Below, piece by piece: positions 25,521 to 41,045 of a DNA stretch of 64,000 nucleotides. This stretch comes from Achromobacter denitrificans NBRC 15125 (GTDB taxonomy: Bacteria > Pseudomonadota > Gammaproteobacteria > Burkholderiales > Burkholderiaceae_B). The translations under genes and the position numbers were made by a program. The stretch covers positions 1-64,000 of the forward strand of contig NZ_BCTQ01000006.1 in assembly GCF_001571365.1 (NCBI RefSeq). Direction: 5' to 3'. The notes under the pieces are model-generated. The model saw nothing but the letters and a program-made list of their open reading frames with translations. It searched no databases and was not told the DNA's origin. How positions within the stretch are numbered: position 1 is the stretch's first letter; every line of letters starts with the position of its first letter.

Positions 25521-25594
25521 GCGGGTGTAGCTCAATGGTAGAGCAGAAGCCTTCCAAGCTTACGACGAGGGTTCGATTCCCTTCACCCGCTCCA
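25521..25594 (+). tRNA. tRNA-Gly (TCC)
   Basis: A 74-base cloverleaf. GCGGGTG pairs with CACCCGC, the anticodon is TCC in CTTCCAA, the T-arm is GGTTCGATTCC and CCA is encoded. Confidence 0.96.
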
Positions 25595-25604
25595 AGCTTT
25601 ATAT

Positions 25605-25679
<75 letters not shown>

Positions 25680-25736
25680 CTAATTTCCAAAGTTCTTTTC
25701 TTCAGTCAGAAGCGCAATCCAGGTCAGGAGTCAGCC

Positions 25737-26927
<1,191 letters not shown>

Positions 26928-26937
26928 GCAATACCCG

Positions 26938-26974
26938 GATGGGTAGAGTGGGCTTTCGAGCCCCTCTATCCATC
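26938..26974 (+). terminator. Hairpin after tuf copy 1
   Basis: GATGGGTAGAG and TGGGCT pair with AGCCC and CTCTATCCATC around TTCG. No U-run follows, so it may be a weak attenuator or processing site rather than a full terminator. Confidence 0.5.
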
Positions 26975-27058
26975 TGTGCTGTAAAAGTAGTATGATGTAT
27001 GGTTCCGCAAGCTATTGCATGTAATGCGGAAGCTGCTGTAGTGCAAGTGTAGTGTTTT

Positions 27059-27134
27059 AGGGGCATAGCTCAATTGGCAGAGCGTCGGTCTCCAAAACCG
27101 AAGGTTGTAGGTTCGATTCCTACTGCCCCTGCCA
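27059..27134 (+). tRNA. tRNA-Trp (CCA)
   Basis: A 76-base cloverleaf. AGGGGCA pairs with TGCCCCT, the anticodon is CCA in CTCCAAA, the T-arm is GGTTCGATTCC and the 3' CCA is encoded. It is followed after 64 bp by secE, the usual betaproteobacterial order. Confidence 0.96.
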
Positions 27135-27198
27135 CCGCCAGGATAAACCCGCGGGAGATCATCGCGAGTTACGCATTCACGGCGGCTCGCGTCGCAAT

Positions 27199-27579
27199 AT
27201 GTCTAATACCAGCGTAGAAACCGTAACCAGTACCGCCGACCGGGTGAAGCTCGGGCTGGCGGTTCTTGTCGTTATTGCTGGCATCGTCGGGTTCTCCGTG
27301 CTCAGCGCGCAGCCGATGCCTGCCCGTATCGGCGTGTTCGTCGGCGGCCTCGTGATCGCAGCCGCGATTGCCTGGTTCAGCGAGCCCGGCCGCCGTACCC
27401 TGAGCTTCGCTAGCGAGTCCTACAACGAAGTCAAGCGTGTCTCGTGGCCCACGCGCAAGGAAACGACCCAGATGACGGGCATCGTTTTCGCGTTTGTGGC
27501 GGTCATGGGCATTTTCATGTGGGTGCTCGACAAGGGCATCGAATGGATTCTCTACGGCCTGTTGCTGGGCTGGAAATAA
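27199..27579 (+). CDS. secE: Preprotein translocase subunit SecE
   Basis: A 126-residue inner-membrane protein with three predicted membrane segments (about residues 18-36, 44-62 and 91-115), as in E. coli-type SecE. The conserved cytosolic segment SYNEVKRVSWPTRKET lies before the last helix. SecE clamps the SecYG channel. It is 9 bp before nusG, forming the usual secE-nusG pair ahead of the rplK operon. Confidence 0.96.
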   Translation: MSNTSVETVTSTADRVKLGLAVLVVIAGIVGFSVLSAQPMPARIGVFVGGLVIAAAIAWFSEPGRRTLSFASESYNEVKRVSWPTRKETTQMTGIVFAFVAVMGIFMWVLDKGIEWILYGLLLGWK

Positions 27580-27588
27580 GGACGGCGA

Positions 27589-28122
27589 ATGAGTAAGCGT
27601 TGGTATGTCGTCCATGTGTACTCCGGCATGGAAAAAAGCGTACACAAGGCCCTGAACGAGCGCATCGAGCGCGCGGGCCTGCAAACGTCTTTTGGCCGCA
27701 TTCTTGTGCCCTCCGAGGAAGTCGTCGAGGTCAAGGGTGGCCAGAAGTCGATCACCGAACGCCGCATTTTCCCCGGTTACGTCCTGGTTGAAATGGACCT
27801 GACCGACGAAACGTGGCACCTGGTCAAGAACACCAACCGCGTCACCGGCTTTTTGGGTGGCTCGGGCAACCGTCCGACCCCGATTTCCGAGAAGGAAGTC
27901 GAGAAGATCCTCTCCCAGATGGAAGAGGGGGTCGAGAAACCCCGCCCCAAGATCCTGTTCGAAGTGGGCGAGATGGTTCGGGTCAAGGAAGGTCCGTTTG
28001 CAGACTTCAACGGCAACGTCGAAGAAGTCAATTACGAAAAGAGCAAGGTGCGCGTGTCTGTCACCATTTTTGGTCGCGCCACGCCCGTCGAACTCGATTT
28101 CAGTCAGGTCGAAAAGACCTAA
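27589..28122 (+). CDS. nusG: Transcription termination/antitermination factor NusG
   Basis: A 177-residue NusG. The N-terminal NGN domain starts with [16 protein letters not shown] and includes [12 protein letters not shown]-like sequence ([13 protein letters not shown]). The C-terminal KOW domain contains [16 protein letters not shown]. NusG binds RNA polymerase and links it to Rho or the ribosome. Length and both domains are complete. Confidence 0.97.
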   Translation: MSKRWYVVHVYSGMEKSVHKALNERIERAGLQTSFGRILVPSEEVVEVKGGQKSITERRIFPGYVLVEMDLTDETWHLVKNTNRVTGFLGGSGNRPTPISEKEVEKILSQMEEGVEKPRPKILFEVGEMVRVKEGPFADFNGNVEEVNYEKSKVRVSVTIFGRATPVELDFSQVEKT

Positions 28123-28187
28123 TTTCAAACCCCGGGGAGCTTCGGGCCTGAGTGGCGCGGAGCGATATAACCCGCAAGGAGCAAAGC

Positions 28188-28619
28188 ATGGCGAAGAAGA
28201 TCGTCGGCTTTATCAAGCTGCAAGTACCGGCTGGTAAGGCTAACCCCTCCCCCCCGATTGGCCCGGCCCTGGGTCAGCGTGGCCTGAACATCATGGAATT
28301 CTGCAAGGCGTTCAACGCCAAGACGCAGGGCATGGAGCCCGGTCTGCCGATTCCGGTGGTGATCACCGCCTTCGCGGACAAGAGCTTCACCTTCATCATG
28401 AAGACCCCGCCCGCGACGGTCCTCATCAAGAAGGCCGCCGGCGTGCAAAAGGGTTCGGCCAAGCCGCATACCGACAAGGTCGGCACGCTGACCCGCGCTC
28501 AAGCTGAAGAGATCGCCAAGGCCAAGGGCCCCGATCTGACCGCCGCTGATCTGGAAGCCGCCGTGCGCACGATCGCTGGCAGCGCCCGCAGCATGGGCAT
28601 CACGGTTGAGGGGATCTAA
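28188..28619 (+). CDS. rplK: 50S ribosomal protein L11
   Basis: A 143-residue L11. The N-terminal [20 protein letters not shown] and the [19 protein letters not shown] segment are diagnostic. The ATG at 28188 follows AAGGAGC; a longer frame upstream lacks a good ribosome-binding site. It is 2 bp before rplA, and in the known L11 operon the L1 protein represses translation of both. Confidence 0.97.
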   Translation: MAKKIVGFIKLQVPAGKANPSPPIGPALGQRGLNIMEFCKAFNAKTQGMEPGLPIPVVITAFADKSFTFIMKTPPATVLIKKAAGVQKGSAKPHTDKVGTLTRAQAEEIAKAKGPDLTAADLEAAVRTIAGSARSMGITVEGI

Positions 28620-28621
28620 TC

Positions 28622-29317
28622 ATGGCAAAACTGTCCAAGCGCGCTGCTGCCATTGCGCAGAAGATCGACCGCACGAAGCTGTACCCGGTCGCTGAAGCCC
28701 TGACCCTGGTCAAGGAAACCGCCGTCGCCAAGTTCGATGAGTCCATCGACGTGGCCGTGCAACTCGGCATCGACCCGAAGAAGTCGGACCAACTGGTCCG
28801 CGGTTCGGTCGTGCTGCCCGCCGGCACTGGCAAGTCGGTCCGCGTCGCCGTGTTCGCCCAAGGCGACAAGGCTGAAGCCGCCAAGGCCGCCGGCGCCGAC
28901 ATCGTCGGTCTGGACGACCTGGCCGACCAGATCAAGGCCGGTCAAATGGACTTCGACGTGGTCATCGCCTCGCCCGACACGATGCGTGTCGTGGGTGCCC
29001 TGGGCCAGATCCTGGGTCCCCGTGGCTTGATGCCGAACCCGAAGGTCGGCACCGTGACCCCCGACGTCGTCACCGCCGTCAAGAACGCCAAGGCCGGTCA
29101 GGTTCAGTACCGTACCGACAAGGCCGGCATCATCCACGCAACGATCGGCCGCGCGTCGTTCGGCGTGGAACAGCTGCAAACCAACCTGGCCGCTCTGGTC
29201 GACGCCCTGCAAAAGGCCCGTCCCGCAGCCGCCAAGGGCATTTACCTGCGCAAGCTGGCCGTTTCGTCCACGATGGGCGGCGGTGCGCGCGTGGAAATCG
29301 CCTCGCTGTCGGCTTAA
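28622..29317 (+). CDS. rplA: 50S ribosomal protein L1
   Basis: A 231-residue L1, which forms the L1 stalk of the 50S subunit and is the expected translational repressor of the rplKA mRNA. The conserved [15 protein letters not shown] motif lies near residue 137, and the C-terminus contains [20 protein letters not shown]. It directly follows rplK. Confidence 0.98.
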   Translation: MAKLSKRAAAIAQKIDRTKLYPVAEALTLVKETAVAKFDESIDVAVQLGIDPKKSDQLVRGSVVLPAGTGKSVRVAVFAQGDKAEAAKAAGADIVGLDDLADQIKAGQMDFDVVIASPDTMRVVGALGQILGPRGLMPNPKVGTVTPDVVTAVKNAKAGQVQYRTDKAGIIHATIGRASFGVEQLQTNLAALVDALQKARPAAAKGIYLRKLAVSSTMGGGARVEIASLSA

Positions 29318-29589
29318 GCCCGACAGTTGTAAACGTACTTTGGGCCGCATCCGGATTTCTCCGGATGCTGCTGTCAAAGACCGCTGGAGCAGGGCAGTAC
29401 CGAGTCTCGCTTTTCCGCAAGGAAGGCAGTTCCCGCTGCCCCGCTTAATCCCGAAGCTCGCATAGTTCGGATCCAGCGTAGACGGCGTCCCCAGGAAGAT
29501 TTCTTTATATGAAGAACTCGACCAGGCGCCGCATTCGGTTGACGCGCAAGGCAATCGCCCCAAGCGTCTTTTGATGGAGTGTTCAAACC
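29318..29589 (+). promoter_or_regulatory. rplJL leader (probable L10 autoregulatory leader)
   Basis: A 272-base untranslated gap before rplJ. In this position other bacteria carry the structured L10 leader, bound by the L10-L12 complex to repress rplJL. Sequence shows local inverted repeats such as GCATCCGGATTTCTCCGGATGC (about 29346-29367). A specific leader fold was not drawn, so the assignment is by position. Confidence 0.5.
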
Positions 29590-30114
29590 GTGAGTCTCAA
29601 TCGTCAAGAGAAAGCGGTGGTGATCGAGGAAGTCTCGGCTGAAGTTGCCAAGGCCCAATCGATCGTTATCGCCGAGTACCGTGGTCTGGACGTCGCCTCT
29701 GTCACCGTACTGCGCAAAACTGCGCGTGAATCGGGCGTGTATCTGCGTGTTCTGAAGAACTCGCTGGCCCGTCGTGCTGTTGCCGGCACGGCTTTCGAGC
29801 CGTTGGCCGAGCAACTGACCGGTCCGCTGATCTACGGTATCAGCGCTGATCCGGTTTCGGCGGCCAAGGTCCTCGCAGGTTTCGCGAAAAGCAACGACAA
29901 GCTGGTCATCAAGGCGGGCGCTCTGCCCAACAACCTGTTGAACCAAGACGGCGTGAAGGCCCTGGCCACCATGCCCTCGCGCGAAGAGTTGCTGTCGAAA
30001 CTGCTGGGCACCATGCAAGCCCCCATCGCGCAATTCGTGCGTACGCTCAACGAAGTTCCGACCAAGTTCGCCCGTGGCCTCGCCGCCGTGCGCGACCAGA
30101 AGGCAGCGGCCTAA
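29590..30114 (+). CDS. rplJ: 50S ribosomal protein L10
   Basis: A 174-residue L10, the base of the L7/L12 stalk. It begins with GTG and reads [19 protein letters not shown], then [20 protein letters not shown]. The C-terminal helix that holds L12 dimers ends the protein. It is followed 81 bp later by rplL. Confidence 0.97.
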   Translation: MSLNRQEKAVVIEEVSAEVAKAQSIVIAEYRGLDVASVTVLRKTARESGVYLRVLKNSLARRAVAGTAFEPLAEQLTGPLIYGISADPVSAAKVLAGFAKSNDKLVIKAGALPNNLLNQDGVKALATMPSREELLSKLLGTMQAPIAQFVRTLNEVPTKFARGLAAVRDQKAAA

Positions 30115-30195
30115 TCGCCCTGCTGTCCGGAATTCGCTGAACGACCGAGCGACACCCAAACCCTGGCATTACCAAAATTTTTGGAGTTCTGAAAA

Positions 30196-30576
30196 ATGGC
30201 ACTTAACAAAGCTGAAATCCTTGACGCCATCGCTGGCATGACCGTGCTCGAGCTGTCCGAGCTGATCAAGGAAATGGAAGAGAAGTTCGGCGTGTCGGCT
30301 GCTGCCGCCGCTGTCGCTGTCGCTGCTCCCGCCGCTGGTGGCGCTGCCGCCGCCGCTGAAGAGCAAACCGAGTTCACCGTTGTCCTGGCTGAAGCCGGCG
30401 CCAACAAGGTTTCCGTCATCAAGGCCGTGCGCGAGCTGACCGGTCTGGGCCTGAAGGAAGCCAAGGACCTGGTCGACGGCGCTCCGAAGCCCGTCAAGGA
30501 AGGCGTTGCCAAGGCTGACGCCGAAGCCGCCAAGAAGAAGCTGGAAGAAGCTGGCGCCAAGGTCGAAGTCAAGTAA
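30196..30576 (+). CDS. rplL: 50S ribosomal protein L7/L12
   Basis: A 126-residue stalk protein. The N-terminal dimerisation domain ([20 protein letters not shown]) is joined by an Ala-rich hinge at about residues 35-55 to the C-terminal factor-binding domain, with [21 protein letters not shown]7/L12 recruits EF-Tu and EF-G. GGAG precedes the start. Confidence 0.97.
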   Translation: MALNKAEILDAIAGMTVLELSELIKEMEEKFGVSAAAAAVAVAAPAAGGAAAAAEEQTEFTVVLAEAGANKVSVIKAVRELTGLGLKEAKDLVDGAPKPVKEGVAKADAEAAKKKLEEAGAKVEVK

Positions 30577-30591
30577 GACCTGCGTCAACTT

Positions 30592-30628
30592 GCCCGGGGA
30601 CAGCGCAGTTTGCAGTCCCCGGGCTTTT
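30592..30628 (+). terminator. rplL-rpoB attenuator
   Basis: GCCCGGGGAC (30592-30601) pairs with GTCCCCGGGC (30615-30624), followed by TTTT. In E. coli a partial terminator sits at the same place and sets the ratio of ribosomal protein to RNA polymerase transcripts. Confidence 0.75.
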
Positions 30629-30633
30629 GCGTT

Positions 30634-30683
30634 TCCAGGAAACCCCTGCTGGGGTCATGCCTTTTACAGAGGGGTTTCCTGGA
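30634..30683 (+). other. Long perfect hairpin before rpoB
   Basis: TCCAGGAAACCCCT (30634-30647) pairs perfectly with AGGGGTTTCCTGGA (30670-30683) over a 22-base loop. No U-run follows. A double-stranded arm here is the right kind of target for RNase III, which cuts between rplL and rpoB in E. coli. Confidence 0.7.
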
Positions 30684-30739
30684 GTCGTATCACCTGGGGC
30701 CGTGGTTGACGGCCCATGCAACCTCGAGTCGGAGTGCTC

Positions 30740-34851
<4,112 letters not shown>

Positions 34852-34852
<1 letters not shown>

Positions 34853-37800
34853 TGAAAGCGCTACTCGACCTCTTTAAGCAAGTCTCGCAAGACGAGCAGT
34901 TCGATGCCATCAAGATCGGCATCGCCTCGCCCGAGAAGATCCGTTCGTGGTCTTACGGCGAAGTTCGCAAGCCCGAGACCATCAACTACCGCACGTTCAA
35001 GCCCGAGCGCGACGGCCTGTTCTGCTCCAAGATCTTCGGCCCCATCAAGGACTACGAGTGCTTGTGCGGCAAGTACAAGCGCCTGAAGCACCGCGGCGTG
35101 ATCTGCGAGAAGTGCGGCGTCGAAGTGACCGTCGCCAAGGTTCGCCGTGAACGCATGGGCCACATCGAGCTGGCCAGCCCCGTCGCGCACATCTGGTTCC
35201 TGAAGAGCCTGCCGTCGCGTCTGGGCATGGTGCTCGACATGACCCTGCGCGACATCGAACGCGTTCTGTACTTCGAAGCCTGGTGCGTGATCGAACCCGG
35301 CATGACGCCGCTCAAGCGCGGCCAGATCATGTCGGATGACGATTTCCTCGCCAAGACCGAAGAGTACGGCGACGACTTCCGTGCCCTGATGGGCGCGGAA
35401 GCCGTGCGCGAACTGCTGCGCACCATCGACATCGACCGCGAAGTGGAAACGCTGCGCGGCGAACTGAAGGCCACCAGCTCGGAAGCCAAGATCAAGAAGA
35501 TCTCCAAGCGCCTGAAGGTGCTGGAAGGCTTCCAGAAGTCCGGCATCAAGGCCGAGTGGATGGTCATGGAAGTGCTGCCCGTGCTGCCGCCGGACCTGCG
35601 TCCGCTGGTGCCGCTGGACGGCGGCCGCTTCGCGACCTCCGACCTGAACGACCTGTACCGCCGCGTCATCAACCGCAACAACCGCTTGAAGCGCCTGCTG
35701 GAGCTGAAGGCTCCGGAAATCATCCTGCGTAACGAAAAGCGGATGCTGCAGGAAGCCGTCGACTCGCTGCTGGACAACGGTCGCCGCGGCAAGGCCATGA
35801 CGGGCGCCAACAAGCGCCAGCTCAAGTCCCTGGCCGACATGATCAAGGGCAAGAGCGGTCGTTTCCGTCAGAACCTGCTGGGCAAGCGCGTCGACTACTC
35901 GGGCCGTTCGGTCATCGTGGTGGGTCCGCAGCTGAAGCTGCACCAGTGCGGCCTGCCCAAACTGATGGCCCTGGAACTGTTCAAGCCGTTCATCTTCAAT
36001 CGTCTGGAGATGATGGGCCTGGCCACGACCATCAAGGCCGCCAAGAAACTGGTGGAAAGCCAGGAACCGGTGGTCTGGGACATCCTGGAAGAAGTCATCC
36101 GCGAACACCCGGTCATGCTGAACCGTGCGCCCACGCTGCACCGTTTGGGCATCCAGGCGTTCGAGCCCGTCCTGATCGAAGGCAAGGCCATCCAGCTGCA
36201 CCCGCTGGTTTGCGCGGCGTTCAACGCCGACTTCGACGGTGACCAGATGGCCGTTCACGTGCCGCTGTCGCTGGAAGCCCAGCTGGAAGCCCGCACCCTG
36301 ATGCTGGCCTCCAACAACGTGCTGTTCCCGGCCAACGGCGAACCGTCGATCGTGCCGTCGCAGGATATCGTGCTGGGTCTGTACTACACGACCCGCGAAC
36401 GTATCAATGGCAAGGGCGAAGGCATCTTCTTCATGGACGTCGCTGAAGTCCAGCGCGCCTATGACAACGGCGAAGTCGAGCTGCAAAGCCGCATCACCGT
36501 GCGCCTGAAGGAACACGAGCGCGACGAAAACGGCGACTGGCAGCCGGTGATCCGCCGTCACGAGACGACGGTCGGCCGCGCGCTGCTGTCCGAGATCCTG
36601 CCCAAGGGCCTGCCCTTCACGGTGCTGAACAAGGCGCTGAAGAAGAAGGAAATCTCGCGCCTGATCAACCAGTCGTTCCGCCGCTGCGGCCTGCGCGACA
36701 CGGTGATCTTCGCCGACAAGCTGATGCAGTCGGGCTTCCGCCTGGCCACGCGCGGCGGTATCTCGATCGCCATGGGCGACATGCTGATCCCGACCGCCAA
36801 GGAAGGCATCCTGGCCGAAGCTAGCCGCGAAGTGAAGGAAATCGACAAGCAGTACTCGTCGGGTCTGGTCACGTCCCAGGAACGCTACAACAACGTGGTG
36901 GACATCTGGGGCAAGGCCGGCGACAAGGTCGGCAAGGCGATGATGGAACAGCTGGCCACCGAGCCCGTGACCAACCGTCACGGCGAAGAAGTGCGCCAGG
37001 AATCGTTCAACTCGATCTACATGATGGCCGACTCGGGCGCCCGCGGTTCGGCCGCCCAGATCCGCCAGCTGGCCGGTATGCGCGGCCTGATGGCCAAGCC
37101 GGACGGCTCCATTATCGAAACGCCGATTACCGCGAACTTCCGTGAAGGCCTGAACGTACTCCAGTACTTCATCTCGACTCACGGCGCGCGTAAGGGTCTG
37201 GCCGATACGGCACTGAAGACCGCCAACTCGGGTTACCTGACCCGTCGTCTGGTCGACGTGACGCAGGACCTGGTGATCACCGAGGACGATTGCGGCACTT
37301 CGCAGGGCTACAACATGAAAGCCCTGGTCGAAGGCGGCGAAGTCATCGAGCCGTTGCGCGACCGCATCCTGGGCCGCGTGGCTGCCGTGGACATCGTCAA
37401 CCCGGACACGCAGGAAACGGCCATCGTCGCCGGCACCCTGCTGGACGAAGACATGGTCGACACCATCGACCGCATCGGCGTGGACGAAGTCAAGGTCCGC
37501 ACGCCGCTGACTTGCGAAACGCGCCATGGCCTGTGCGCGCACTGCTACGGCCGTGACCTCGGCCGCGGCTCGCCGGTCAACCAGGGCGAAGCGGTTGGCG
37601 TCATCGCCGCCCAGTCCATCGGTGAACCGGGCACGCAGCTCACGATGCGTACGTTCCACATCGGTGGCGCGGCGTCGCGTTCGGCCCTGGCCAGCGCGGT
37701 GGAAACCAAGTCCAGCGGTACCGTCGGCTTTGCGAGCACGATGCGCTACGTCACGAACGCCAAGGGCGAACGCGTGGCCATCTCGCGTTCCGGCGAACTG

Positions 37801-39096
37801 GCGATCTTCGACGACAACGGCCGCGAACGCGAACGCCACAAGATCCCGTACGGCGCGACCGTGCTGGTGGGCGACGGCGAAGCCGTGAAGGCTGGCGCGC
37901 GTCTGGCGACGTGGGATCCGCTGACCCGTCCGATCGTGTCGGAATACGGCGGCGCCGTCCGCTTCGAGAACATCGAAGAAGGCGTGACCGTTGCCAAGCA
38001 GGTGGACGAAGTCACCGGCCTGTCGACGCTCGTCGTCATCACGCCGAAGACCCGTGGCGGCAAGATCGTCATGCGTCCGCAGATCAAGCTGGTCAACGAG
38101 AACGGCGAAGACGTCAAGATCGCCGGCACCGATCACTCGGTGAACATCTCGTTCCCGGTGGGCGCGCTGATCACGGTGCGCGACGGCCAGCAGGTTGCCG
38201 TGGGTGAAGTTCTGGCGCGTATTCCGCAAGAATCGCAAAAGACCCGCGACATTACCGGCGGTCTGCCGCGCGTGGCCGAGCTGTTCGAAGCCCGTTCGCC
38301 GAAGGATGCCGGTATGCTCGCCGACGTCACTGGCACGGTGTCGTTCGGCAAGGACACCAAGGGCAAGCAGCGCCTGGTCATCACCGACCTGGAAGGCGTG
38401 AGCCACGAGTTCCTGATTCCGAAGGAAAAGCAGGTTCTGGTGCACGACGGCCAAGTGGTGAACAAGGGCGAAATGATCGTGGACGGCCCGGCCGATCCCC
38501 ACGACATCCTGCGCCTGCAAGGCATCGAGAAGCTGGCGACCTACATCGTCGACGAAGTGCAGGACGTGTACCGTCTGCAGGGCGTGAAGATCAACGACAA
38601 GCACATTGAAGTGATCGTCCGCCAGATGCTGCGCCGCGTGAACATCGTCGACGCCGGCGATACCGAGTTCATCCCGGGCGAGCAGGTCGAGCGCTCCGAG
38701 CTGTTGAACGAGAACGACCGCGTCACGGCTGAAGACCGCCGTCCGGCCAGCTACGACAACGTGCTGCTGGGTATCACTAAGGCCTCGCTGTCGACCGACT
38801 CGTTCATCTCGGCCGCTTCGTTCCAGGAAACCACTCGGGTCCTGACCGAAGCCGCCATCATGGGCAAGCGCGACGACCTGCGCGGCTTGAAGGAAAACGT
38901 CATCGTCGGCCGCCTGATCCCGGCGGGTACCGGCCTGGCTTACCACCATGCCCGCAAGGACAAGGAAGCCCTGGAGGCGGCGGAACGCGAAGCCGCCCGC
39001 CAGCAGGCCAACCCGTTCGAGGACTCGCCGGTCACGGTGGGTTCGGACGCGGAAACGCCTGCCGCCGATCTGGGCACCGAAGACGCCGCCGAATAA
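34852..39096 (+). CDS. rpoC: RNA polymerase beta-prime subunit
   Basis: A 1414-residue beta-prime subunit carrying the catalytic aspartates in [12 protein letters not shown] (about residues 458-469). The N-terminal zinc ribbon is [20 protein letters not shown] (about 70-89), and a second zinc site is at [19 protein letters not shown]. The trigger-loop region [16 protein letters not shown] is present. The C-terminal tail is short and acidic. It ends the rplK-rpoC run and is followed by a strong terminator. Confidence 0.98.
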
Positions 39097-39148
39097 GCGG
39101 AATTCACCGAAGAATCCCCGCGCCGCGCGGCGCGGGATTCCCGGAAGC

Positions 39149-39185
39149 AAAAAGGCCGCTGATGCGAATCAGCGGCCTTTTTTTA
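39149..39185. terminator. Bidirectional terminator after rpoC
   Basis: AAAGGCCGCTGAT pairs with ATCAGCGGCCTTT around a 4-base loop. Seven T residues follow on the plus strand and five on the minus strand. It serves rpoC and the convergent lipoprotein gene. Confidence 0.92.
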
Positions 39186-39233
39186 TCCGTGGGCCCGGCG
39201 CGACGGGCGTCTGCCGGGCGGCCGACGGCGGTA

Positions 39234-39629
39234 TTACTGCGGGGCGTTCGCCCGCGCGCGCTGGAAGACGGGGCCCCAAACGGGGTGCCCAGCCTCGTTG
39301 GGCGCCAGCGCGAAGCTCGGATCCAGGGCCAGGATGCGGGAGAAACTGTCCTCGCAAAGCTGCGGATACCGGCTGACGCAATAGCTGAACGCTTGCAGCT
39401 TATAGGCTTCGATGCGCACGGCCTTGGTGGACGTGGCGAGGGCGTCGGACGTGGCCACGCCACGGATCACTTCCCCATAGCGGCCCGCGCTGTACTTGTC
39501 GCGCACTTGTTGCAATTGATCCAGCGCTTCCGCGGTGGGCGGCCCCTCCGGCGGCAGGGAGGTGACGCCGGCGCAACCCGTCAGGAGGGCGGATAAGCCA
39601 AGCAGACTACTCAGAACGCGAATTTTCAT
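39234..39629 (-). CDS. Small lipoprotein, possibly TssQ-like
   Basis: A 131-residue lipoprotein. The signal peptide MKIRVLSSLLGLSALLTGC ends in a lipobox with Cys19. The mature part is helical and TPR-like (YSAGRYGEVIRGV, EAYKLQAFSYCVSRYPQLCE, ALDPSFALAPNEAGHP). This pattern recalls small T6SS-associated TssQ-type lipoproteins of Burkholderiales, but that resemblance is from memory and no T6SS gene is in the window. The start at 39629 is set by the lipoprotein signal; an upstream frame is unlikely. It is divergent from the kinase-like gene. Confidence 0.75.
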   Translation of the reverse strand: MKIRVLSSLLGLSALLTGCAGVTSLPPEGPPTAEALDQLQQVRDKYSAGRYGEVIRGVATSDALATSTKAVRIEAYKLQAFSYCVSRYPQLCEDSFSRILALDPSFALAPNEAGHPVWGPVFQRARANAPQ

Positions 39630-39785
39630 GGGCTTCCAAAGGGGGAGGGTGATGTGACTATCCGCTATCGTGCCACAGCCTGATGCGCTCGGACATTTTC
39701 GGCAATGTCCTTGCGTAGCGGATTGGATAATATTCGGCCTATTCACATTTCAATCCGTATTCGCGCCGTGGCGCAACTCTCGATC

Positions 39786-41012
39786 ATGTCTCCTTCCGCC
39801 GGCCTGTTGACGCCGCGTGGCCCTTTTTCCGGCGCTGCGCCGCTAGCGCTGCGCCCGTTGAGCGCCATCGCCGCCAGTGTGGCGGGAGGGGTGCCCGAAT
39901 CGCGCATCAAGCGCCTGCTGTCCGATCTGCTGCCGTCCCTGATATCCCTGCATGCGCAGGGTGAGATCTGCGGTGACATCTCCCTGGAAACCGTGGGGAT
40001 GGACGAAAGCGCGCGGGCCCACTTGGTGCCGGAGCTGATCGTGGCGCGCTCGCGCCGCGTCAGCCGCTCTCCCACGCCGGGTTTCGCGCCGTTCGAGCTC
40101 TATACCGACTCGATGGAATGGCCGCGGGGCCCCTGGACGGACATCTACGCGCTGTGCGCGGTCATGCATGCGCTGGTTACCGGACGCCGGCCGCCGCCCG
40201 CGCCGGAACGCCGCGCGTCCGACACCTACGAACCGCTCGCTTCCCTGGGCTTGCCGAAATACAGCCAGGATTTCCTGTCCGTGATCGACGCCGGCCTGTC
40301 CATGGAGCCGGCCGACCGGCCGCAAACCCTGGCCGAACTGGCGGAGATGCTGGGCGTTGCCGCGCAGGTGGAAACCGCGCCCGCCCAGCCCGATTCTCCC
40401 GAAGCCGCCGCGGCCCAGGCCGTCCCGCCGGCGGCGGCCGCCACGGCGCGCCGCCCGGCGCGCGCCGGCCGCGCCCTGCTGTGGCTGCTCTTCTTCGTGG
40501 TTTTGGTCGGCGGCGGTATCTACGCCTGGCTGGTGTCGGGGCTGGGCGCCCAGAATGCGCTGATCACCCGTTCCGAGGTCGTGCAGCCGAATCCGCCTGT
40601 CGTCCACCCCTTGCCGCAAGCCGCGCCGCAGCCCGCTCCGTCGCAGCCCCCGCCCGAAGCGCCCGGCGAGGCGGCCCCCGCGCAGCATACCGAGCCGGCC
40701 GTGCCGCCCGCCGAAGCGCCGACCGTGGAGCAGGCGCCGGCGGCGTCGGCGTTTCCCGAGACGCCCGCCGCCACGGCCGACGAGGCCGCCAAGCCCAAGC
40801 CCGTGCCGGTGCTGGTGCGGCTGGACATCCGTCCGTGGGGCGAGGTATGGATCAACGGCGTGGCGCGGGGCATCAGTCCGCCCGTCAAGGAACTCAGGCT
40901 GATTCCGGGCAAATACCAGGTGGTCTTGCGCAACGCCGACCTGCCGCCCTACCGCACGACGCTGGAGGTCAAGGCCGGCCGGCCCGGCGTCATTTCGCAC
41001 ACCTTCCAGTAG
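39786..41012 (+). CDS. Truncated protein-kinase-like membrane protein with PEGA-like tail
   Basis: A 408-residue protein whose first 180 residues match only the C-lobe of a Ser/Thr kinase. SLISLHAQGEICGDISLETV corresponds to the catalytic-loop region, GFAPFE to the APE motif, GPWTDIYALCAVMHALVTG to helix F, and PADRPQTL to the final arginine. The N-lobe with its glycine loop and lysine is missing. The HRDxKxxN loop keeps Asp but has Ser for Lys and Thr for Asn, and no DFG is visible. It is probably a pseudokinase. One membrane segment (about 228-250), a Pro/Ala linker and a PEGA-like domain (RPWGEVWINGVARG) follow. GTG at 39768 is an alternative start. Confidence 0.75.
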   Translation: MSPSAGLLTPRGPFSGAAPLALRPLSAIAASVAGGVPESRIKRLLSDLLPSLISLHAQGEICGDISLETVGMDESARAHLVPELIVARSRRVSRSPTPGFAPFELYTDSMEWPRGPWTDIYALCAVMHALVTGRRPPPAPERRASDTYEPLASLGLPKYSQDFLSVIDAGLSMEPADRPQTLAELAEMLGVAAQVETAPAQPDSPEAAAAQAVPPAAAATARRPARAGRALLWLLFFVVLVGGGIYAWLVSGLGAQNALITRSEVVQPNPPVVHPLPQAAPQPAPSQPPPEAPGEAAPAQHTEPAVPPAEAPTVEQAPAASAFPETPAATADEAAKPKPVPVLVRLDIRPWGEVWINGVARGISPPVKELRLIPGKYQVVLRNADLPPYRTTLEVKAGRPGVISHTFQ

Positions 41013-41045
41013 CGGCCGGCGGGGTGCGGCCGGCGAGGCCCGGTG

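Noticed and set aside
34861-39150. A very long open frame on the minus strand opposite rpoC
   Set aside because: It is the mirror of rpoC in high-GC DNA; its protein is rich in His, Asp, Arg and Gly with no domain. Similar mirrors lie opposite rpoB, fusA, mnmG and the rhodanese gene.
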